DNA from: Acanthaster planci
Taxonomy: Eukaryota > Echinodermata > Asteroidea > Valvatida > Acanthasteridae
NCBI RefSeq assembly: GCF_001949145.1
Contig: NW_019091554.1
Location: 17,137-81,136, forward strand
Direction of reading: 5' to 3'
DNA length: 64,000 bases
Positions 22,078-34,000 of the stretch are shown here, piece by piece (position 1 is the stretch's first letter; every line of letters starts with the position of its first letter). The notes beneath the pieces were generated by a model. It had not been told where the DNA came from. It worked only from the letters and a program-made list of their open reading frames with translations, and made no database searches. The position numbers and the translations under genes are program-made.

Positions 22078-25000
22078 ATGTTCACTCACAGTTTGTTACT
22101 ATTGCTGCTGGCCGGTGGGCTTTTGAATCTTGCCGCGGAAATTGGCTATTACGAAGGTGGAACAATCTTCTGGGAAGCCCGAAACCCTGATAATCCCCTC
22201 GAGGTGAGGAATAATTTCGGACAGATTTTCGTTTGTCCTTAAGTCGACTCCATGCCGAGTTCATTATTTACCTTGAACAGAAGCACCTCCTCATAAGCCG
22301 AGAAAAATGTTGGAGAGGAGTGCTCATTTTGCTGGTAGCAACGCGGCTGTTATGCATGCATTTCATATTCGTTTAAGAACCAGCGAAGTGCATTTCCCGA
22401 CAAAAGGAGCCTCCTTTTCTAGAAAAAAGGTGCCCTCTTTTTCGTCCAGCACGAGGCTCATAACGTTCACTGGTGACAGCTGCTGGGTGAAGCAAGTAAC
22501 ATGTTGTTTTTACACATGGATTGTATACATGAACAAGCGTTGACATGACATGACATATCATGCAATTTGACGATGGGGTTAACAATTTGTCATCCCTGAT
22601 TACTTCTTCGAAGTGCGAAACAGTGTTCATAGGGCTAATTTCCAAAGTGCGTCCCCGCAAGATTTGTGCTTAACAACAGTATTGCAACAGGCTCTGTTTG
22701 ATTTCGCGCTCCCATCGCAAATGAGGCGTCGATGGTTGATGGATTTCCAGGAAATCGAGCGTAAATAATGACATTTTTCACGAAAAAATCAAAATTACAT
22801 TAATCATTTTGTTTTACAATAAAAGTAAATATTGTGAATCGCGTCAGAAAATGTAATGAAAAAGTAGTTTTAAATAACCCAAAAGCTATTTTTATTTTCA
22901 CCTGAAATTGCTCTAACAAATGAAAACATTTGAGGCCACAATATAGTTGTGTGGTTAAGGAATCCTTTGTTTTTGTTTTTTGTTTTTTTCTCTGCTCATA
23001 TTTTATAAGCTGTAAATAAAGTTTTAAGCGATTAATAAATTTGATATAGTTATCACTTTACTTTTTTGCTTGTTTTCTTAACCAGATTTTTCCATCTTGG
23101 ATGTAACACTTGATTTTAAGACAGAAAACTACTACGGCTATAGATCATTACCCTTGGAAATATAGATACTGGTGTACTAAGCAGAACTTGACTTTGAAAC
23201 CATATTTATTGGTACATTTTTACACTCTAAAATACAGCTTTACATTAAACCTCAATCTGCAACGCACGCGCACATGACAACTTCGTCTTTTGTTAAACAT
23301 AAAAGGTTTTCATAAAACGTAACATTCTAGGCACCCTTCACGAAATGCTTCTGGTGGTCGCCAGATACGGAAATCCAACAAAACCTACTTGTAAGGAAAA
23401 GTCTAAACGTATGCCCAACCAACGCAGACCACCCCTCACGGACAAGCTCATACATCAATGAAGGAGACATACCAGAATCCTGAACACATCTTTCGAATTG
23501 AAAGATGTGTTCAGGTTAATTGATTAACATCGGCCTAAATTAATTTCTGAAACAGCGCATATCTTCCTGGGCGATACATATGTCATATCCGTGCCATCCA
23601 AAATTGAAACTTGAAACTGAATCAGTTAACTTCTGTAATTGTAATTGTAAAAGGTAATAACTTCTGTAATTGCTAATTTGCTCCTGCATTAAACCGAATA
23701 CCACTGCTGCTGCAACTCCAATACTTAATTTCATACTTTTTAAGGAAGCGGTTACTTCCAGTTCACTATTTTAGATACAGTAGAGAGCCAGCGTTGTCTA
23801 TGGGGCAAAATTTGTATTGAGATGTAAAATAGAAAAACACGTTCGTTCTTCATTCAACATCAAAACAGAAAAATATTTCCTTCCCTTTTTCATTATTTTT
23901 CGATGGAAAAACAAGAAATGACTCTTTTTCCAATTTCAAGATTTTCTTTTTTCGAATTCAAGACAAAAAAGACTTGTGTTTCAATTTTTGTTAAAACGAT
24001 GAAAAAACGTACACGGACCCTTCTAATACTGTTTGGCCAGGATTCGGGGCAATTTTTAGGGACGTCAACGATATATGTGCAATAGACTAGTAAATAATTA
24101 ACAGTTTTTGACCGCTGTGGTGTGGGATATGACGTTTTGAACACCCTCGGGCACGCATAGCGCATAGCGATCACCCGAGGGACGCATAGCACCCCGCGGC
24201 GAAGCCATGGGCGCTGTTTCATTTTATGCGTGCCTGAGGGTGATCAAAACGTCATATCCCACACCACAGCGGTTAACAATTGTTTGGCATACCTCTGTCT
24301 TAAGGAATTTATCCAAAGAAAAACGCCCTGAATTTCAGATGGGCCTACTGTAAAACTGTACAATGGCACAATTAACCATAGAGGAAGGCACACACAAGTA
24401 AACGATATCGTTTGCAAATGCACTGTCCCCTCACTTTCGTTAATTGCGTAAACTCTGATGTAAAACTAGTGCGGGTACCAGTGCGTGCATTTATCTAGCC
24501 TGGTTAACGATCCCTGCATTACTTTATACGCTGCGGGGACGGGAACGAGTCTGTTATACAAACGCAATCATTGATCTAATTCCCTTGTAGCCTATACCCA
24601 AAACGTATAATGGGTACCACGCAAAACTGACAGAAGTACTTGCGTGTTCGTTGTCGAACTCCCTGAAGCTTTTCGGACCCGTACGCGTTTACGCTTTGCG
24701 CACACGCAACATGGGTAGAATGAGATATCTCACGGTGAGTGTAATATACGGATATGTTGTCCTGTCCTGTGATCGTTATGGACCAATAAACGGGCAGTAT
24801 CCAAGACAGAGAAATGACAATTTGATTTGTCATACCTCTGTCTTAATTAGATACTGTCTGTTCATTGACCCAGAACCGTCACAAGATCACACTCACCGTT
24901 ACACATCTCATTCTGCTGACAGTGCACGCGCACCTGCACGAGAAAGAAGAGCTTCTGAAAGTTCGACTGTTTTCACAGAGGTTACCAGAGGGTTTGATTA

Positions 25001-28000
25001 GTGGTTGCGCTCAAGTAACACCCTTGTTCAGGTTCCTGCAGCGTATAAGGTTATACAGGGACCGTTAACCAGACTACATAACATGTGAACTTGTAATCAA
25101 TACGTTGAATGTTTGTGCAATAAAAGAAAGTGAGAGAACTGTGCATTCAAAGACGATATCGTTACGTCTGTTATATTAATTATAGAATTTGACAGTAGGC
25201 TTATCGTCTTCTGAACTTCTGAAATTCAGAGCTCGTTTCTCCTCAGCCTCAACTCAGAGGTATGAGAAAACAGTTTTTGACTGCTGTGATGTGGGATATC
25301 ATTTCAAACACCCTTGGCCACGCATAGCACACTCGGCTTCACCTTGGGGCGCTATGCGTCCCACAGGAGCTCAAAACGTAATATCTCATGTCACAGTTGT
25401 CGACAATAATTATTTTGTCTTTCGCCCCAGTTTTACTTGTTGGCGGTACCCAAGGAGAAAATTTGCTGGAGAAGCTATACATGATTATTTTCACATCGCC
25501 TGGTATGCTTTCCTCTTAGATTACGGTTAATTTTGAGTTCAAGTTCGATGCAAGTAAGAAATCCTACACCCATAACCAGTGTACACAGGAGGCTATTGAC
25601 ACACACAAGGTTTGTTACAAGAAATATCCTCATTTTTCTGTTTCAAGAACTAGTAGATAAACAAATTAAATAACTGTTATCCAAATGAACCATAATTTTT
25701 TTACTTTTGAGGAATTATGCATGTTTCAATTTACAAGTGTAATAGAATGTGAAAAATGATGACTATAGGCCTAAGGAATAAGTCTCAGAGGATACCCTCC
25801 AAGAAAGAAAATGTGACAAAGAGTGAGAACCATTCTAAAACAGGGAGAATCACTGAGTGGAAATTTTACTTGTTTAAAAAGGTCTTTGATCTTTGTACTT
25901 CATTACATGAAATTGTTCCACCATGTGCCAAGACAAGCAGAGTTTTATTCAGAGAACAAAAACTTCCTCAAGTTGAGAGAATCGCAGCTTATATATGTCG
26001 TCAAAAGGCAAACGACTTCGAATGCAAATTGTTAGCAATAATAGAATTCACTTCATCACGCCCTTTACCAGCTAGTGTCTTTAACCCTCGGCTCCTAAAT
26101 TGGCAAGATTCGGAATCTGCATATCAGCAATGCGTATAATTCAGTCCGTTTTGAATTTACTTCTGGCAGAAACTTCGGACGGGTGGTTCATTCCAAATTG
26201 AATCCGATTTTACCGGTGCCGATTATTACTGCACACACTTAAAAGATGGTATTGCCACGGGTGTTTATACCTTGACGCACATGATGCCGGAAGAAGAAGC
26301 CACTGCGGAAATAAAGTGAGTCTCGCCAATACCTGCCCTTAAACTGAACATTTTCAACTTTGAACCACTTAGGTAAGATTTCCGGAAAGATGGAGCAAGA
26401 TTTTTTAGACACTGAACCATTTGCAAAATGAGGGGGGAAACGTAACAAGACTTCGGCAAAAACATAAGCAAATTACCTTCAGTCCTGTTAGCATTCCTCT
26501 TGTACTTCAGATCAGTCATGAACTTGAAATTTGTTGCAAAGATTTTTATTATCCAGAACTGAAGATGCGCATTGACGCTGCCTTTTAATGCACAATATTT
26601 CGGTTTCTTTTCCACCTGCCACAGTTACGAGGAATGTTGCTGGATTCCATCCATCTTAAATAACGCCCAAATCATCAGAAGTGGGAAAGGCTGGAATCTT
26701 GTTTCAAAAATCAACACCAAGCACAAGGATGGCGTTTCTATCAATTCCCCACCTCAAAGCAAAGCCTTCACCGTGTTTTCCATAATGTCAGGCTGCACAT
26801 ACCGAATTCATATTGCAAGTATGCACTTTTAGCCCCTCTGTCCCTTGAAGTTCAAGTGTACAGTTTACAGAAGTTGGGGGGAATGTGGATTCAATCGGAT
26901 TGACCCTTAAGGTACGGAGCAAAGGACTACCTTTCCTTCTTGAACAACGGGCAACCATACTGCAATGAAGATTTTACGTTTTACGGGGAACCTTGTAGTG
27001 ATATCCTCTTGATAGGAACAATCGCCATCAACTTTGTTACGTGTTGCAGGTTTTTGTTTTCAATAATTCACAAGGGGAAATTATCTACGAATAATGGAAA
27101 TTAGCTTTATGTCTTCAGTGAACTGTTTTGTGGATGTCCTGCGACCAAAATAAAAATCTGGGTTTTTTTCGAAAATCAGTGTCTCAAATGTAACACAGGT
27201 TAGTGAAATAATGCATGAAAATATAAAATGTAAATGGGTTCAGCATTAAAGACCTTTCTTCACTTTGCACTTTACAACTGCAATTGTGATGGTCATGTTT
27301 ATGTCTGTATGCTGTTTTTAGAAAGACTTTGCTTTCTTCGGTATAGCTGGGATCTTAGGGCGAAATCATTCATCCTAGCTCCTCTTTTTTGCTGTCAATA
27401 CAAGGCAATCGCGGATCAAGTGGTGAGGATTACCCCCTCACACACTCACGCACACAAAAAATTGGATCTGCGTGGGCACTGTCAGTCCGTTATTCGAGTT
27501 AAAATATCTCCACACCAGAAACCAATTATGACTTTCAGGTCTATAATTATAGACAGGGATATTGACAAATTGGAAGAGCAAACAACATAGGGCGGGATAG
27601 CTCAGTTGGTAGAGCACGGATACGGTGTTCCAGAGGTCGCATGTTCAAATCCCGCTCCAGTCAATTTCTTCGTTCATCTTTATAATTATATTGTCGTGTC
27701 ATTCTGGACATTGGTGTATAACCCATCATCGATTTCCTACTCCCCCCCCCCCAATAAAGACGTTGATGCCAACGACGACATTGTGAAGTGCAGGTGGGCT
27801 TCGGAAATGAGGGAAGAATGTAACGAAAATGCTGGTGATCTTTGTGGACAACCATACTTCGATGCAGCTAAATCTAAACCACTTGCAACTTGGGATCAGG
27901 TAAGAGAGTAATTATATGATTGCTGCAAGAATTGGGCTTAGTGGCAGGGTATATCGCTGTTAGCGTTTGTTTCCTTTCTCGTATAGGGCCTGTGTTATGA

Positions 28001-31000
28001 TTTCATGCTGGATCGACCGATCGCGCAGACCAACTGGGTGTGGTGGCGTCAATCGTGCTTAACTTCCCTTTTTGAAACAATCTTTCAGCCGCAAATTAGA
28101 AAAAAGGCGATTTACGTATGGGGGCATTCGCCATTTAGAAGATTTGTCAAATCATTATTTTAATGAGTGTCTTCATCACACCCCTTCGTAACAGTTGGGC
28201 CTGAATTGTCCGCGCTTGCGTCACTCGACTCCCCTACATCAACCAGTCTTATTATTTAGGTTTGGGGCCCATCTTCCGTTCTAATGACATTTAAATTGCT
28301 TAGTGGGAGTGGCAAATACTTTTCCAGCGAGCCAGGTGGGAGAGAGGTTGCTCGGCTATAGACACAATTGCTTTTTCACGTTGTGCCCCGTGCGTTGTGC
28401 CAAAGCTGCCCAGCCAAATAACGACTTGAGATAAAGCCAAAAAAATGTGGATCATATATTGCACGTGCGCGTGAACACTTCATTTCAGCGTAGCTTGCTG
28501 GAAAAAAAATCGTGGAAATATTTGCAACTGGAGATACAAGTCGTAAAGTTGACCGCAAATATTGACGATTTGCAATGTCCCCGGTTCACCATAATCGATT
28601 TTAATGATTTAATTTTAATAATTAGGAAATTACAAGCACTGACCTCTGCAATTTAGGTCAATGCATCTACGCTTTTCCGACCGTTTGGCTAAATTTTTGT
28701 TTTACCATATAGTACTATGGAAACTAAATGCACGTGGTCAAACAACACCCTGGAGTAAAGAACTGCAATCGGATATCCTAAAAACCCTCCACAGAAAACC
28801 TGTTACATGCGACGGCCAAAAGTCTTACTTTCAGAACAACTGATGTGCTGTTAGTTTGTTCCTTCCTTACTTTGTGAAATTTCAGTTCAGTTAGGCACAG
28901 CAAGGTGATAGTACAGTATCTATACTAGGACTGGCCATCCTGATGGAAAATTATTTGTCCGCTGGTAGATCGACGGTTGGTGGCATGACACTTGGTTGCA
29001 GTGGCGTAAATGTACATCTGTAATGTGTATTCATAAGGCATATTCATGGCTTTTTAATTGTTTTCCTTTTTTGAGTGATACTGAACGCATTTTAGTCGAT
29101 GGAAGTCTGAAAAAGTCTTCACAATACGCTTCAATTTTGTGCCCACCACACAAAAGTGTGTGTGTGGGGGGGGGTTGATTAAATAGCCCATTCCTGACCC
29201 CGAAAAGTTATGGAGACATGTGCCCCCCCCCCCCGTTTTCCGCCCAAATTTAGTGGCCTTGCTATTACGTTCTCACGGACCACAGGTCTTCTCACATTGG
29301 TGTGTTAAGCCCTCTTGCCAATTGAGCTTTAATTTATTTTGAAATGCATTTGTTTATAGGGAGCATGTGAACTGGTGTTTGGAGAAGGAGACCCAATCCC
29401 CTCTGGTTCCTACGCTTTGATGGTTATGTTAGAGGACTACGCCAGCGTTGAGTCCAAGGAACCGATGAGTAAGACACCTTTGCATTTGCTAATTGATGTA
29501 TTCCGTTACGATGGAGAGTGCAGAAAGCCGGACCTGAACGTTCCAAGGTTGTGTTTTTACCTGGTACTTGGACAAGAGTTCAGGAGGAGAATGGTTGCAA
29601 CAGCTACATCTTCAAATTACAGGTGACAGCATTACTTTCTAGCATTACTCGAAGTAATACATGTAGGCCTAGCTGATGACATGCTCCTTATATACAGATA
29701 TAGATGCTTCGACTGAAGATAATCAAAAGTTGTAAATCAATGAATATGACTTTATTCTAATGGAAACAGACATGTTTCACTGTATGAGGAACTTCTTTAC
29801 GACCGCGAAAGTTATTAGAGATTTATAATATTATATTATAATATTATAATATTTATATTATTATAAGAGATTTCCGGAAGCTTGCTGTGTGACGTTTTAC
29901 TTTCAGACTCTATAGACGAGCGTTTCGATTACTAAAACACCCTCCCGTATTTTAAAATAGTACACGCAAATGGTAAAGCCAATTATGGCTTTGGGCCACA
30001 CCGTGTCTGCCTGGCTGAGCTATATGAATGCCCCTGCATGCGGGTCAACATTTTTTATCTTGTTTTGGACAGCGTTCTCCAGTTTGCAATCATGAGTCCC
30101 GCCTGGCTTTTGATTTACAATGCCCTATGCCAAGTGGAGTAGCTAGGATTTTATTAGTGGGGCGCACAAAGGGGGCGCCAGCACTGCATCTTATAGGGGC
30201 ACCAGCTTTCGGTGGTGTTTTTTTTTTGGGGGGGGGCAAGTTTTTGTTATCCATGTTCAGTATCCATTTGTCCTTGTTTTTTAAGTGGGGGCATCATTAA
30301 TTGTGCGGGCACGTGCCCCCTCCCGGCCCCCCGTGGCTGTGCCAATGTTAGTATGCCGACGATACAAAGAAATGAAATCCCTCGAACCCGTCTTCAATGA
30401 ACACTGTGCAAGTCAAGAGTTAAGTACCATACAGGACATCCAATGCAAGCCCAGCTTTACTCGGAATACGTTGGTCTCTGCATACCAAGCTATATCCAGC
30501 CGAAAGGCTGTCTTCATGTGCAGGATAGACGGTAGAGTTTGGCCAGGTGCTTCGGGAACGCGGGGTCCTTTCCAAGTTTTCATTACAGCTACAGTTTACT
30601 TGTCTCAAAAGGTTTCGGCTCGTATTTGAGGCTTACAAATTTTTAGATATATGCTAAAGTAGTGGCTCTATCTTCCATATTTTAGATGTATTGAATTTCT
30701 AGCATCCATATGGCTCACCGGACAACCAAAATAACAGGTCAACTCTCGGTATCAATTCCTCTGACCCCTCTCTCAAAACTCAGGGATTTTGTCATTCCCA
30801 AATGAAATCTGGAAAATATAAAGCTCGTGGGTGAAGGAATCCTTGGCACCATCAGCAACTATTGGAATGTAGGTTGTTCTGCTGTCCTTAAGAAAGTTCT
30901 TTTGCAACGAACGTTTGGCTGTGTTGAAGTGACGGGAATGAGCGGGGTGTTACCAAAAAGGGTTGGCAGATTGCCTCTGTAAAATAAACTTCGGTGCGTT

Positions 31001-34000
31001 GTGCTTGTGCCGGAAATGAGGGTATATTGCTCATGGCAATATGTCGTGCACAGTTCGTTGTAACGAGCCAGTTTGGAACTCCTTCGAGAGTCCGTGCGAA
31101 AAACGTACTGTGTCCGACGTCATTCGGGCGTGCCTGTGAGGTCTGTCCAATCAGCGCAGCCCTATGAGACTCACACGTGTCTTTTTTTTGCGTTCCCTAA
31201 ATGTCAGGTTTGTGGCAGCATAGACTTGTACTACCGTTCATTAAAGATTGTATATTCACGGTCAACAGTTTATACAAGTGGGTGGTATACGAGGGCTTGG
31301 GTGACAGTCCAACTGTATAGCTGGTTTATTGCTGTCAGTACTCTCCCATTGCTTCATATCAGTTCATAAGTGGTTTTGAAGGAGGTGTAATTGTAAAGCC
31401 CAACATAACGGTGCAGCACATGTGACATCTTTAATCTCAAAGGGTCACATATGTGCAATAACGTCGTGTGTAAAAAGTAGAGAATACGATGTTACGTGTA
31501 CAAAAGTATAGTTTTGGGTGCAAACCATGGACCATGGAGCTATTATACACGAGGAGCAAGTACATGTAGAGATCAAAAGGGTCAATGATGGCCACCGCGA
31601 GCACTGCACGTGCTGCAAGGACAAAACAAATTCTTCGTCATTTGAGGGCTATAAGGAATGCTCGGAAGTGCATTTGCTAAGGATCGTGATTGGTACCACG
31701 CATACGTGTCCGTAACACTTTTGCATGTTCAACATGGCCGCCTCGAGACGGAGACCACCGATAATCTTAGTAATTTTTCTGATACTCCAATGGCAATGAA
31801 AGTCTGGCTACGTCTTACATCCCCAAAACGTCTCCCTTAACAATAAACAGAAGTAGTAACTAATACAAATTCTATTTAACGGGTATTGCCGTTACCAACG
31901 TATATATTGATAAATACTGTATGCTCAATGCTCGTCTGAGAGCTTGCGAAAAAAAATTCACAAGCTTACTCGGGTAGGACTCGAACCCACGACCTCCGGT
32001 ATGCTTACTCTCCTGCTCACTAGTGCAGACGTCTTAACCACTCGACCACCGTCGGTTCGAGTCCCACCCGAGTAAGCTTGTGAATTTATTTTATTTTTTT
32101 TCGCAAGCTCTCTGACTAGCATTGAGCATACAGTGTTTATCAATATATACGTTGGGTAAGGGCAAAACCCGTACATAAAATTAACATCTCCCCAACGCAA
32201 AATTTAAAAACGCATCTTGAAAATATTACAAATTCTTCAAAAATACGCACAATAAAACGGAAAGAGTGTAGCTGTCCATAGGAAAATTAAAAACACACAA
32301 AACATTGGAAGATTCGTTGTCCTTTCTGTCATTTTCCACAACTGTCTCGGCATGAAACCTCACCACGTTGCTAATACGGGCGATTTACAAAAGTGCGCCA
32401 CCAAGAGTTTGCAACGCGTTAGACAATCATAACGCGCGAAATTTGTCGACCCTTTCCAAACGCGCATTGTGTTTGGCCAACGCGTTGCAAACTCTTGGTG
32501 GTGCACTATTGTGAAACGGCCGTATTGCATCCCTGCGGCATGTTTCCACCTTCTTTTAACCGTAGGAACCACTAGGTTAAATAAATATCGCAGTTCATAT
32601 TTGGGGTATTTGTTCTCTACCGCCGGACTCGCAAAATGGCATAACTGACTTGAAAGACGTTCGACTTTTTGCCAAATAACTACGGCCGATTCAGAATTTT
32701 GGCGCACATCTAAGGGGATCACTCGCTGACTCCTGAGGACTACTGAAGAGGACCTACGGTACGCATCTTCTGCGTGCATTGATTCCACCGAATGTCTAGG
32801 GTCTTCAATACTGGAGCAGGTATTCGCGCTTTGTCTATGGAGCCGACCAGAGCAGTTAATCGGATTACAGTATGTAGGGACTTTGTTCTAACTCCTCGTG
32901 TTTAATAGCTCCATGAACTGAGTAACTGAGCAGAAGAAAGACAAAGAAGTGAGGAAACACAAAATCATATGGTAGAGTAGCCTACAGCATGAATAACAAA
33001 AATAACGTCTCCACACATTTCCATATGCATAGTCGAGATAAATACATGTAATACACCATGAGAATGAAAGGCAATGAAAACGAATAAAACATGGGCGCTT
33101 GAATTTCACCATTATGGTTTGTGAGTGCGCAACACTTTGTACCTGAATGGCCTCACTTTTTGGAATACCAAAACTAGATCATGCTGTTCAAATATTTTAT
33201 TGATTAGCTGCTTATCAGGAGTGCCCTTAAAATGAATCCAGCGAAGTGTGTACAAGTGAAGCTTGAAGTACGTTTTAATTAAAAAGGTTTGCAGTATAGA
33301 GAGCACCATGCAAGATGTGTGGTCTGCAAAGAACCGGAGAATCAGAACCACGCATCTTTGCATGCTGCCGCAAACCTTTATACTTAAATTTCCACCTTCA
33401 CTGTGAAAAGCTTCAGACCTCAATTGACATACAAGTTAAACAGAGTGCATAAATAAATAAATTAATAGTCTGGCATTGCCTTGAACTGCTATAGATGTCC
33501 GTTTTACTTACTGAAATTTAAATATTTGAATCTGATAAATTTACTCTGTTAACAGAATTACCAGCATTAAGGTAGACGACTACTCAACCGACACACCAAC
33601 ACGTGTCCCCGGAACTACCTCTGATTATGAGATCGTGTTTAGATTTACCCCAACGCAAGAGAAGACTTACATCATCTGTGCCGTGGCTGTAGAAGAGGAA
33701 AGGTAAATCGTATCAGTTTAAGTTCGTAATCTGTGCAGTGGTTGCAGGCAGACTATAGGTGTTCCACCTTTGAACTCCTTACCCGGCAATATCAAAGAAT
33801 GGGATAGGTCCGTGGTGGCATATAGGTACGCTCTGGGCCGATGTACGTGCATCAGACATGAGTCCCCTGCCCACATTAATATTTATTTCTGCCCATTAGC
33901 TGACCATTTTTGTTCCTAAATAAGGTTGTGCTGGCCTTATAACAATCAGAACATCCCTTGTACCCCCGAAAATAGGACTCTTCCCTCTAAAATTGTACAA

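Noticed and set aside
27591-27663. Functional tRNA gene
   Set aside because: A and B boxes are good, but the anticodon stem has three mismatches and the T-stem two, so a pseudo-tRNA or SINE head is more likely.
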